A DNA stretch of 64,000 bases from Hyphochytrium catenoides (lineage: Eukaryota > Sar > Hyphochytriomycetes > Hyphochytriales > Hyphochytriaceae). This document shows positions 1 through 11,200 of this stretch, in pieces. The first letter of the stretch is position 1, and each line of letters opens with the position of its first letter. The stretch spans positions 99,649-163,648 of the forward strand of contig FLMG01000265.1 of the NCBI GenBank assembly GCA_900088475.1, given 5' to 3'. Under the pieces are notes generated by a model. The model was not told where the DNA came from. It did no database searches and saw only the letters and a list, made by a program, of their open reading frames with translations. The position numbers and the translations under genes are program-made.

Positions 1-692
1 CTACCGTCGGTCCCTCTTAGCCAGCATTGTGCCTAAAGATCACTAATCACACCGCAGCCTCACTTCTCACAACCTCCTCGCTAGGCCTCTTCTTCTTCCC
101 TTGGTGCCTGCCATCTTCACCTACTTATTGAGGCTTGCACGCGAACACTGAAAGAAGGCAGAGGCAGACTGTCCCCAAGGGGAAAGGAGGCTGAGGATCT
201 AGGATAGTATCTATAGCTGTATCTATGCTTACTTGGTTCCTCTCTTTGAACATGCTTTGTGTAGGTACAGGGGTCAACTACCAGAACTACACACCGGCAT
301 CGTGCCGACGTGACGGTGGTTGGAATGTAATGACACCATCAAAGGTTAGGGGTTATGAGGAATGTTTGTCAACATGTTGTGGATAATTGCAGATACCACC
401 GGACGGATTTAGAATAGACATCATGACAAGGCAGAGTGATGCCGTCGACAAGGAGCTGGCATCAGAGTGCTGGTCAGCATCAGTGGGGAGAAGGAAAAAC
501 GGAGCTTCTCTTGAAGCTGTGCCACGTGCAAAGCCGCTAGCAGCCTTTCTGAAGTTAAACCTCGAACGGCATTTACAGGTGCTCAATCCAACTTTTCTTC
601 CTGAACTCTCATAAGACGGGCTGCTCAGTGTCAGCCGCTAGCTGGGTCACATTCCTTCTTCTCATCCTGCAGAAATTGTACCCATTGCCAGC
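1..692. other. Upstream region of the lipase gene
   Basis: No supported gene. An open frame at 387-614 (+) runs into a good 3' splice site (CCTGCAG, exon resuming at 673), and a GTGCTC donor at 581 could define an intron within the 5' leader of the lipase. Splicing there puts the upstream frame out of phase with the lipase ATG. If transcribed it is therefore a leader or upstream ORF rather than an N-terminal extension. Confidence 0.35.
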
Positions 693-2840
693 ATGGCAAC
701 ACCAAGCTCACTGTCTCAGTCAGCCCAAACAGCTGGGGCGCTGCCTTCTGAAGTGCCGATTCCAGGAGGTGGTGACAACCCAGCTACATTCATAACTGAT
801 ATGCCTGGCCAAGATATCTCAGGTCCTGTCTCTCAACGCATGGCACCGACTTTGTCAGCAGATACTCTGGCGTTGGATTCCGATCTCGCTCACAGCGCTT
901 TCTTCTCATCGGCTATCAATAATGTTCATTCAGAGGATGATGGAGATTTGTCTGACCGACAAGATGGCGCCGTTGATGGCCTCGTTGATGGCACCGTTGA
1001 TAATGGGCTTCCCATAGCCGAAGAGATCAACGTCTTGGAGGCAGCAGCCATACCGCTAGCTGGTCCATCTGAAGAACAGCAGGAGCCTTCCTCTATGCTC
1101 TCAGAATCCACCGTAGTTGTCCAAAATACTGATGTTCTGGTCACTGGCGAACCTGAGACTGGTGAGGGCGGGAGGGACGGAATTCCCCACAGTGTGCATC
1201 TCAGCATGGCTAAAGACGCTGTCAACATTGGAAACTCTATGGTAAGCTTTGGCTTCCATCTCGCACGTCTTGGAACGGTCCTGGGTTTTGGTATAGCGCG
1301 GACTGTTCTTCAAGCTCCCGGAGCAGCCGCCCGATATTTGGAGGTAGACTCACCGCTGAATCCAGTTACTGCAGCGCTTGCGACTGCAGATATGGCTGTT
1401 GGGTCTGCTCAATTGATTACGTCTAGCAGCTTGGGCGCATCTGAGTTTTTTGCCAAGGGAGCCCTGTCTGTGACTGACCAGGCTCTAGGCGCTGTGGGTG
1501 TGGAGGATGGCGAGCTCTATAGAACGATTGGACGGTACATGGCTGATTCCGAGACTGTTGATGCCGGAGTTCTTGTCATGGGGATCGTCTCGAAATTCCT
1601 GTCAAAGGCCAAGAGGCCCGCCTTCCCAGTCCTGCAGCGCAGTATTACCGCCTTTTCCTACCTTCAACATTACAGTATGAGGCCTCCGCCTGACAATGCC
1701 GCAACCTTCAATGAAGTGGAGGAAGCAAGCGATATTTCACGGGATGTTAGAAGGTATCATAATTTCGTACTGGCGGCGGCTGGTATACCTTCCCTTCGCT
1801 TGCAGGGCCTTCTTCCTTCAGATATAACTCTTGCTTCGGAGGAAGACTGCATTGAGTATTTCACCGGCCTAAAGGATGAAGATATTATTTGCAAGGACTG
1901 GAGCAGCATCGTCTACCGTCCAGGGTTCTACATGGCTCTTGACCACCAGACCTCTTCGATAGTGCTGGTTTTCCGTGGTACTTCCAATGCGCATGATCTA
2001 TTAACTGATTTGACGTGCGAATCAACAACCTGGTACTGCGACGGGGAGCTTGCTACAATTCATGAGGGATTTGCACGGACTCTCGACAAGCTGGAGCCAA
2101 TCCTTACCCCTCTGATTGAGGAAGCTCTTCACAAGCATCCTACCTATAGACTGGTCTGCACAGGATATAGCCTTGGAGGAGCTGTTGCCAGCCTATTGAC
2201 CGCCTACTGGTCTAAGAAGCATCCGACTATCCGCGGCTATGCGTTTGCGTCACCTTGCATAGCTGAGGAGGCTTTTGCAAGGAGTATGAGCCCCTTTGTG
2301 AAGTCGATAATCGCCGGCAACGATGTCTTCGCTCGGCTTTGTCTTACGGCGTGTGAAGATTTGAGGGATATACTAATGGATTTGGCTGGGGATGACGAGC
2401 TACTGGGTGAGGTTGAAGGCTTACTAGAGAGATACCATGTACTTCAAGCACAATTGCGAAAGCTAGAGGACAGAAAGAGGAGGACCTCATCAGCGAGGGG
2501 AGGTGGTCTTCACTGCACTAGGCAAGATGTCGACACACCTACGGCTAGTAGTGAACCTGGAAGTTGTAGAAATGAAGAGCGAGAGGGGGAGGAGGAGGAA
2601 CTACGAGACGCAATGAATCAGAGCCAAGCTCAATTGTCCAACATCTATGGGCATTTAACAGCGAGGCACACCCGCTTACAAGACAAGCTCTTTCCCATGG
2701 GGACCTTGCTTTATTTGACTGAGGAAGGCAAACTCTGGGAGGTGGATTCCTCTTACTTCAGCCAGATTGTCCTAGCCAAGGACATGCTAACGTCTCATAT
2801 GAGCTACACCTACCACCGTCGTCTGCAGGCTATTCTCTAG
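693..2840 (+). CDS. Class-3 lipase, diacylglycerol-lipase-like
   Basis: Predicted serine hydrolase of 715 residues, encoded without introns. The lipase signature GYSLGG places the nucleophile at Ser493. Asp544 (AGNDVFARLC) and His702 near the C terminus (LTSHMSYTYH) are in the right order for the rest of the triad. The VFRGTSN segment near residue 425 is the usual class-3 oxyanion-hole strand. This core resembles sn-1-specific diacylglycerol lipases, which release monoacylglycerol and a fatty acid at membranes. Residues 1-165 are acidic and low-complexity, and residues 170-300 are hydrophobic or amphipathic and could associate with membrane. A charged insert (about 560-660, Glu/Arg-rich) separates Asp and His, as in other long DAG lipases. 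The ATG is the first in frame after a splice-acceptor-like CCTGCAG. Substrate is inferred from the fold only; a phospholipase or triglyceride lipase is possible. Confidence 0.88.
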   Translation: MATPSSLSQSAQTAGALPSEVPIPGGGDNPATFITDMPGQDISGPVSQRMAPTLSADTLALDSDLAHSAFFSSAINNVHSEDDGDLSDRQDGAVDGLVDGTVDNGLPIAEEINVLEAAAIPLAGPSEEQQEPSSMLSESTVVVQNTDVLVTGEPETGEGGRDGIPHSVHLSMAKDAVNIGNSMVSFGFHLARLGTVLGFGIARTVLQAPGAAARYLEVDSPLNPVTAALATADMAVGSAQLITSSSLGASEFFAKGALSVTDQALGAVGVEDGELYRTIGRYMADSETVDAGVLVMGIVSKFLSKAKRPAFPVLQRSITAFSYLQHYSMRPPPDNAATFNEVEEASDISRDVRRYHNFVLAAAGIPSLRLQGLLPSDITLASEEDCIEYFTGLKDEDIICKDWSSIVYRPGFYMALDHQTSSIVLVFRGTSNAHDLLTDLTCESTTWYCDGELATIHEGFARTLDKLEPILTPLIEEALHKHPTYRLVCTGYSLGGAVASLLTAYWSKKHPTIRGYAFASPCIAEEAFARSMSPFVKSIIAGNDVFARLCLTACEDLRDILMDLAGDDELLGEVEGLLERYHVLQAQLRKLEDRKRRTSSARGGGLHCTRQDVDTPTASSEPGSCRNEEREGEEEELRDAMNQSQAQLSNIYGHLTARHTRLQDKLFPMGTLLYLTEEGKLWEVDSSYFSQIVLAKDMLTSHMSYTYHRRLQAIL

Positions 2841-5200
2841 GTTTACTTGGCTACTCTCAGGAAGGTTGCCCGTAAGTCATCAACAGAAGTCCATGATGGT
2901 AAACAAGAGGACAATTAGAGCTCTTTGTCAGGCAGGCAGTAAGCAATCACGTCGTCCTTCGACAAACTACTAGGTGGTTAGGATCTAATAGCCCTTCCTC
3001 ATCCTCGTCTTCACCTCTCAGTCAGACCAAGGAAAGTCTTATAATATAGTCTTCTAAAAAAATCTAAGGATGATCAGCGGCCTTCCGGCTCCTCCGCGTT
3101 GTGCCACATCACACTTAGTAGTGTAGTAGCTGTTATCAAGCGCAGCCTAAGACGGCGATGTGGCAGAAGGAAGATGAGTCGATGAATATAACACATACTG
3201 GCTTTCGTAAGCTAAGGACATAGTCGGCCGCCTAGCTATTCTTATAATGCCAGCAAGATTGAAGTATCTTGACTACTATCTTCAGAGAATCGTTCCTTCT
3301 TGCCGATCTTGATGAGGGAGAAGGCAGAAACTCTATCCGTAATGGTACGGAAAGAAGAACGAAAGCAATCATGACGAATCTTCTAAAGCCTTTAGGCATA
3401 TTCATTCAACCCCAGTCGCTCACTTTCGAGGCATCCCCACACCAAGAAGAGCCAATAATGACAGATGAAAGTACGTTCTCGAGTTCAACAAGGATGTCCA
3501 TACGATCAGTTCACTTGTTGGGTCACTTCAAAATTACGGAGTACTTGTTAACGACGGTTGGGCCATAGAACTCTTTAAACAAGAGGACGATTGGTGATCA
3601 CCACCATCTTTTTCAAATAATAAACGACAGCCATCGTGCTCTTGAATGGCCAACCACCATAGGATTATGGTAGTAGAGACTCTCCTCCAAGACAGGCCCC
3701 ACGAGTCAGCAGGTCTTCAAGAGATTCTAACAAGCTCAACTTGCTGCAGAGCGAGAGAAAAGAAAGTTTGAGGATTCTTCTCATCAGCCCGGTCGGATTG
3801 TAAGGTAACCAAAGTGGCACATAAGCGAGGGTTCCGCAAGCCCTCAACTCTCACTCGGCCAGGCGTAGAGCAGTCTGCAGGTCCTACTTTCCCGGAAAAC
3901 CACCACGATCTGTGATGTCTCTTGTGTACAGGAGTACAGCTGTTGAACCTATAGCTCCGCGTTGCCCAAAGAAGAACGATGAAACTGGTACGAGTAGCCG
4001 CCCATTATTTGTTGACGTTTCCCTAATCTTCAGAGTGGTACTTGTAGTAGATTCCTGCTTGATAGAGGGTGATTCTTGTCGGCAGGCCAATGGTTCCCAG
4101 AGTTCCGTCAGCTGGCCCCACAATCTTGAAACCAAAAGCCTTTACTTGTGCAAGGAGCGTATACATTACGAAGCTTTCATTATAGAAAAAATAAAGTTGA
4201 ATTGTTAGTCGGGGATCTAGTTGATGAAAGGGATAAATTCAAACACGAATAATTCATGAATTCCCCGTCAGTGGGTACTCTGGTGCTTGATTGAGTAACC
4301 AAAGAACTTGAAAATCGCCTAATGGAGTGGAGAGAGTGATTCAGGATAAGGAGTAGTGAAATTGGTATAATACTGAAGAAAGCCTCATTTCCTGCCGAAT
4401 CTGCTGCCTTGGAAACGCCCTCTCCAAATATCTCTTAATGTGTTCAGACAGGTGATTGTCTATGAGGGGTTTGAGGGTCTTTCTCCTTTTATAAACAGGT
4501 CAACCAATAATGAGACAGCCGATCGGTCATCGTCCCGCCAATGAACGCTGTAGAACAATCCCTTCCTGATTATCTTGGAATAATGCACGGTTCATCCTGC
4601 TTTTAGTGGGCAGAAACCTCGTCCCTCCCTTCGCTTATGCACCTGCTCTGCCGGCACCTAATCTAACACTTTCGGTGCGTCAGTTCTATGACTGTGGTGG
4701 TAGATAAGCCTTCTGGTGAGGGAATGAACAAGCACTCTCACGCAACTTGTACCCCCCTTCCCTGTTTTCTCACCCGTACTACTGTGCTGTAGGTAAGAGG
4801 GGTTGCGTCCCTCCGGCTGCGGAGAGCCAAACACACATTAACAGCGGCTGTCAATGATTGGCAATATCTGTTCTTGCAGAACAGCCGTGCTCGCTCGCTG
4901 TGTGCAGAGGCTCAATCATCACATTTTTGATCTCTTCATCGGCTTTTGCCGCAGCTCTCCGTACCGCTAGTTTTGGAGACTGTGCTTATCGTTAAGAGCC
5001 AACCTCTTATAGAGTGGCGCTTTTTGGAGACTCCTTCTATACTTTAGGCGAATTCTATTGATTCGGGGTTGTGAACTTGTATCAGAAAGTGAGCTCACTA
5101 GCGATTGCTTGCACAATGTCGTAGACAGAAAATTTATTGGTGTCAATTTTGAGTCAACCTATTGTAGGTTGGGGTGGCTTTGAGAAGCCAACACAGGAGC
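2841..5200. other. Intergenic region, no supported gene
   Basis: About 2.4 kb between the lipase and the histidine kinase. Open frames at 3269-3568 (+) and 3912-4208 (+) show no recognisable motif, no splice continuity and no signal peptide. A TTTTATAAACAG box at about 4489 and an ATAGAACT motif at about 3565 recur elsewhere in the intergenic DNA of this window. Nothing else was recognised. Confidence 0.4.
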
Positions 5201-5210
5201 TATATTTAAC
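5201..5210 (+). promoter_or_regulatory. TATA-like box before the histidine kinase gene
   Basis: TATATTTAAC lies about 45 bp upstream of the proposed start codon at 5254, a spacing compatible with a TATA box and a short leader. It is a sequence match only; no transcription start can be seen. Confidence 0.3.
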
Positions 5211-5253
5211 TTTTTGGAATCGAGAGCTAATCACTGCATTGTAGACTGGCAAC

Positions 5254-7782
5254 ATGCTAGCCAACCTCTACATTCCGAATGCAGGAGAGCCTTGCAGTGT
5301 CCTTGAGTGGAAGGATGCACACAACGGCGATTTTCCGTCAATTGCCCGTGATGAAGGAAGTGTCGGCTTACGCCGACAGAGAGCCGTGTCACCGAAGACG
5401 ATGATAGCAGGTATTGAAAGACAGTAATCAAGGTTGCCTATTCTTCTTGACCTAACGGAGTCGCTCTCGTGCTACAGATTTAGCAGCGCAAATGTACAGC
5501 GTTGACTCTATCAGCGACATTTCTCTGAAGTCCTTACGGGTTTTGTCATCTGCGTGTCCTGAGGTCGAGCTGATGATGATCTTTGTGTTGCAACATGGGC
5601 AGCATGTGTACTTTCAGGGCTCATCCCTGGATTCTAGCATAGAAGTTCCAAATGGACTCAAACCAATATCGGAGTTGCCACTGATCCAAGGTGCGATAGC
5701 TGAACACAAGCTATTGTCAGTGGAGGACCTAAGCGCTCAAACCGAGGCCGAGTTAGGACTGTTTGGCCCATCATACTCGTCGGGAATCTCAAGTCTAGTT
5801 CTGATTCCATTTACTCTTTGCGAAAATGCCCCTACCGGAGCCCTGGTCGTTGGTAGAAAGTCAAAAATGCCCCTATCGGAAGAAGGCAAGGCGCTGCTGG
5901 GCCAAACTGCATCTATTGTGGGGGGCCATGTATCTATGGTCATGAAGCTGATATTTGCACAAAATCGCCTGCTTGCCTGCCAGATGCAGGCGCAACAGTC
6001 GGCTGTACTTCGGGAACTTTCTAACGCTCTAGCTGATGAGTGTGAGTCAGCGAAGATCATTCAGGTTATGGCTAAGTACGCCTTACACCTCTGGAGCAGT
6101 GAAGCCTCGCTGACGTTTTTGATGAGCAACGATTCTGATATGGAGAATTTCTCGGTGATCAGATTCACGGAGAAGGGAGTCATGGCGGGAAGCAGGACGC
6201 TGCGGAGAGACGAGATCCCGAGACAGCACAGGCTGGTGGCAAACAGCATAGAGTATGTAGATCTCCGGAGCCTACCCGGGGCGAGGCCGTTTCTTGAAGT
6301 GGCGTACGGCACTAGTGAAGTGGTCGGATTGGCGCTTCAACCGGTTTACAAGGACGGAGTGTTTCTGGGAGTTCTGTGCCTCTTTCAGCAGACGGGTAGC
6401 GCAGTGCTTCGACAGGAAGACTTTGAGGTCATGGGCGAAGTAGCTTCTATGCTGGCGTCCTCTTTGGCACGAGCCCGGAAGTTTGAGGCTCTGCTGCAGG
6501 ATAGAAATAGGGCAGAGTCTGCAACTCGAGCCAAGAATCTGTTTGTTTCGCATATGAGCCATGAAATGAGGGTAAGTATAGCCTATATGGTGCAATCTCG
6601 GTTGCTGTCCTACCATGCTGACGATGACTTTTACTACAGACACCACTAAATGCCATCGTAGGCATGTCAAGCTTGCTAGCTGAGACAAAACTGGACAGTC
6701 GGCAGAGGGATTACCTGAAGTCTCTGCAAAACAGCTCTAGCATGCTGCTAGCTCTAGTCAATGATACTTTGGATTTTGGGAAGATTGAGGCGGGCTTTTT
6801 GAGCCTGGAGAGGGCTCCATTCAATATTCGGGCCTGTGTACAGTCTGCATTGGATGTCATCTCGAATATGGCGGCGAAGAAAAATCTTAAGCTGGTTGCA
6901 GATATAGACAACAATGTTTCTGAGCTCGTTCTGGGCGATTTCAACCGCGTAAGACAGATTTTGCTGAACCTTCTCTCCAACGCCGTAAAGTTCACCCATC
7001 AAGGAGCGGTTCGCCTCCTCGTACAGAGGCACATCATTGATCACACCGCGGTACTTAAGTTTGCTGTGGAGGATACTGGAGTCGGGATCGAGGCCTCTGA
7101 TATGGATTGGGTCTTTGAGCCATATCAGCAAGTGGGCAAGGAGTGGAATTCTCGCCGCGATGGCACCGGTTTGGGGCTTCAAATTTGCAAACGATTGACC
7201 GAGGCAATGGGCGGTGAGATTTGGCTAGAAAGCGCTGTGGAAAAAGGCTCAACGTTCCATTTTGTGCTGGACTTGCCGGCTGTGACGGAAAGGGAGTGTC
7301 AAAAGCCTCATGCCGACATTGAGGCTCGACAAACCAGTCCTGGACAGTGTTCTACTTTTTCGAGAAGGACTCCTCCAGCTCTTTTAAATGAAGACCGGAG
7401 CAAGCCAAGAGTGCTTTCAGTACTTGTTGCTGAAGACGATGCCGTCAATCAGAAGCTGATACGACGCTATTTGGAAAAGTTGGGCTATGCTGCGGTCATT
7501 GTCAACAACGGAGAAGAGGTTTTACAGCGTCTACAGACGGGACATTTTGACGTTGTTTTGATGGACTTGTTCATGCCAGTGATGACAGGCTTTGAGGCGA
7601 TCAAGGTCCTTCGAGAAGCAGAGAGCAAGGCACACTTTCCAAGGAGACAGGTTGTCATTGCGGTCACTGCAAGCGTTGATTCTGAGAGCATCCGCCTTCT
7701 AGATCTTGGGTTTGATGACGTGATTGCCAAGCCCTTCTCTCTCGAGCACCTGATGGCGAAGCTTCAGTCGGTTGCTCTATGA
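5254..7782 (+). CDS. Hybrid sensor histidine kinase (GAF, HisKA, HATPase, receiver)
   Basis: Two-component hybrid kinase of about 797 residues in three exons: 5254-5410, 5478-6571 and 6640-7782. The first exon is only 157 nt, but its phase and the GTATTG/CTACAG borders join it exactly to the long frame. Residues 58-390 read as one or two GAF-type sensor domains, with no transmembrane segment or signal peptide, so the protein is probably cytosolic. The H-box (FVSHMSHEMR/TPLNAIVG) is split by the second intron and places the phospho-acceptor at His414. It is followed by the N box (NLLSNAVKFT), the G1 box (DTGVG) and the G2 box (GTGLGL). A C-terminal receiver domain has acidic residues (AEDD), phospho-acceptor Asp726 (VVLMDLFMP) and the conserved Lys (AKPF). 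It should autophosphorylate and relay to its own Asp, then to a phosphotransfer protein. The input signal is unknown. Confidence 0.92.
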
Positions 7783-7860
7783 CTGCCGGACGCCTTTCAA
7801 CATTCTCAAACGTCTCGCTGTCTTTTCTTTTCTACTTCCCACTTTTTTGAACCCCAATTT

Positions 7861-8021
7861 NNNNNNNNNNNNNNNNNNNNNNNNNNNNNNNNNNNNNNNN
7901 NNNNNNNNNNNNNNNNNNNNNNNNNNNNNNNNNNNNNNNNNNNNNNNNNNNNNNNNNNNNNNNNNNNNNNNNNNNNNNNNNNNNNNNNNNNNNNNNNNNN
8001 NNNNNNNNNNNNNNNNNNNNN
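7861..8021. other. Assembly gap (161 N)
   Basis: A run of unknown bases in the 433-bp space between the stops of the convergent histidine kinase (+) and myosin (-) genes. It removes 3'-UTR or terminator sequence but no recognisable coding exon. Confidence 0.99.
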
Positions 8022-8215
8022 GAGAAAGCCAGCAAGGACTCCGATACACGATAGAGTCGCCGCAGAAAATGCATGGACAGGACGGTAAAGGTCAAAGTCA
8101 TCAACTCCAGCATTGTTGCTCACGCACGTAAAGCCTTTACTGCCTTGGTCTCAACGGCAGTGACCAGAGTTTAGTTGACGGTTTGCACAGCAAGGTATTG
8201 ACAGAGAGAGTGCCC

Positions 8216-11200
8216 TCAAGCGGAGACCACGACGCCTGTTTGCCGCTGGTCATTAGAGGTTGTTGAACTCCTTGAGGAAGCGGTGCGGCGGGTGGACTTC
8301 TTCACTAGTACCTTGAGCATCATCTCCTTCCCTGTGCTCCTTGTGTGGACCACAACATTTGCCTCATCTTTGATGCGGAGAAGAGGGACAATGATTTGGA
8401 CAAATCCGGATAGAGTCTCCTTGGTGAGCTCCGGGATGAGCACTGCCCTGGGTAAGTCCAATTCCCGAAAGTTCCGACCGTTGATGGCGCATTCAAGCCA
8501 TTTCAGAAGCTTCATGGCCCGTTCCTTGTCGCCGCGAGCCCAGTCTTGCACGAGTCTTTTAGCATCTCGAGGTATGACGAAGTGACCCCCCTTCACCACC
8601 AAGTCCTCTGCGGTCGCGGTGAAGGGGATCGCCTTCATCTCCACCCACCCAGAGTCCACCTCTCCCTCACATTTCAACGCTCCTGAGCAGAATTCAGCGG
8701 ATGCGTCAACACTTGTGTCCTTATCAGAGAGCAATGGTGAAGGATGGGAAGGACTCCTGCCTTTCCCCCCATGTAAGAGATCACTAGATGTTAAGCAAAG
8801 CGAAGCCGAAAGAGCCGGGTTACCATTAGGTACTTGTGCGGGCGTAACGGCTTGGACTTGGGGGCAAGAAGTTCGAGAATTGGACTGCTGAATCGTCAAT
8901 GCTAGCTGGGGATCATGATGGGTCTCCTCGACCGTCGCAAGGGGAATGGTAATGCTCTGCTTGGAGTCCAGGTGGCTGGCTACGGCATTCAGAGGTGTGA
9001 CGGACGGAGCCTCGATGCCATAAGTATGGCTCTTTCGCAAAAGGTCAATATTTTCCATTTGGAGCCTTTGATTCTCGTCCAGAAGGGTCCGCGTGAGCTT
9101 CTGAAGATTAGAGATTATGGAGACCATCGATTCCAGTTCCCGCTTGTCCCTATGAGAGTTTTGGTGGCTTCCAGGAAGAGTTGTGATCTCGCACTTGTCT
9201 GCCACATTAGGATTGCTGGCTATCGCAGGAGCTGAGCTGGGTACACCTTTGGGCGTAACCTCCGACGTGGGTCTGCAATGCTCCGGAGATTTAATAATGC
9301 TGTTTCTTCTCCCACTAGCCGATGTCGTGGAAGCCTCCGGACTCCCACCTGTAGGAATGTAGAGCAGGGGCGCATACGGTGTAGGTGGCTGTGGCTGAAC
9401 TGCTGCTATTTCTCGGGGACTCTGGGGGCTTAAAGTATCGACGCTCACAACAGAGCCTTCAAGTCTGAGAGTGGAAGCCTGCCACGTCTCCAGCTTTGCT
9501 AGCCAGGTCTCCACGCCTCTAATCGCTGTCTCGTCAAGCGGAGCAACGCAATGACAGGCTTTGCATTTGGAATTCGTGAGCTCTTGCAAAAGTGTTTGCC
9601 GGTATTCAAAGTCAATGAGTTGAGGTTCGGAATGCCGCTGAAGCGTCATCTCCAAAGCTGAACGCTTGGCAGACTCCTCTTGCAGAAGTTGCACCAGCCT
9701 ATCGACTTGGTTGCTAAGAGAAGCATCATTCTTAAGAGCCTGGAGAGGTGAAACCTTTGAGTCTAACATGATCACCCCTTAAGCACTAATGAAGCCCTAC
9801 CAGGAAGTGTATCTTGCTTCTTTGCATCCGGAACAATGATTGAATGACAATAGCTGAGCGCCTAATGGAAAGAAAAGCGGAGCGCAACCGTAGGCAACGC
9901 CACCAGGCTGCTAGCTGCGAGGCAGCACGAAATCTCTTCCTATCCTTTAATCTCTTCCTGAAGCAGTAGAGGCGAAACATTCGCTGCAGCTGATAGGCTA
10001 CGCGCATCATAGCTGTGTGGAGGGCCAGTGTCTTAGTCGAAGGCAGAGAAAACAGCGATAAGGTGAGTATATCAACATACCTAAAAGCTTCCGTCGCTCC
10101 TGTCTTGCTCTCTTCAGGGCCTGGATCTTGACCACAGCGAAACGTACGGTTTGGTACTTCCTTGACTGATAGCAACTTCGATACCAGGCTTGCAACCTCA
10201 CCGCGACTGTCAGCAGTCGTTGCAATCTCTGCTTTTCCAAGTGCTCGTATGTATCCTATCACCGTGAAGGTCAGAGATTAGAGGCGCTTTGTAAAGACCC
10301 TCGGCTTCACCATAACCTACTCTTGCGAGGAACACTTTTGTACGGCCCACGGCAAATGCTTTCTCAACATCCTGTTTCCGCCATCCAAATCTTTTCCGAA
10401 GAATGTCTCCCACTGTCACTCTCTTCCCTTCATTCTGGCATTCAGCATTAGCCAAAACGAGGAAAGCGTACCGCTTCAGAAATAGCTACAGCACCGTTTA
10501 GGAATGATGTTAGGTGACGGAAATTTTTTGAACCAGCATAGCACTTACCTGAATCGGGATGCGGTTCGGGAAAGAAGCACGCGCTATTCTGACAGCCTCA
10601 ATTACACCAGCACAGCGCAGCTGGTCCAGGACCAGCTTTCTGTCATAAAGCCCAGCACTCTTTGCGTTATTGGGCTTGACGCATCGGACATATTTCACGT
10701 TTGTCGATTGGATCATATTCATAAGACTTGATAACTGCTCTTTGAAGAGCCCACTGACTGACTGCCCTAGCAGAGATGATGATCGTCGGACGCCAGAATC
10801 TCCCTGAGTCTTGAGATGCTGACTACTGGCAGTCCCAGTGCCATCAAACAAATCCTGTCTCATAAAGTCAGCACGAGGACCGTCGAGCTGATTGATTAGA
10901 GTGCAAGCGCACCTGGACGAACCGAGATTTGCTGGACTGCAGTGCGGCCTTGAGGTCTGGCGCTACGAAGTCTCTGTTCTTTTCTACAAAGCCTGCGGTG
11001 TCATACCTCACAGGACACGCATAGTGATTGATCCCAAAGCATGACGAGAGGATCCTCTCCTTCCAGAGGAGCGAGGAGTTTTCTATGAGACAGTAAGCAT
11101 TAGAGTTTCCCATTAATCAGGGCTGCAACGCTGAGCACGTACTATGTATTTGCAAAATCTTGTTTAGAAAACCATAGTCAGAGCCCTGAGGCCGCACAAC

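Noticed and set aside
926-1313. Minus-strand open frames opposite the lipase
   Set aside because: They are antisense shadows of a coding region with clear catalytic motifs and have no motif of their own.
3269-4208. Two roughly 100-codon open frames (+) downstream of the lipase
   Set aside because: No motif, no phase-compatible neighbours and no signal peptide; within chance expectation for 2.4 kb.
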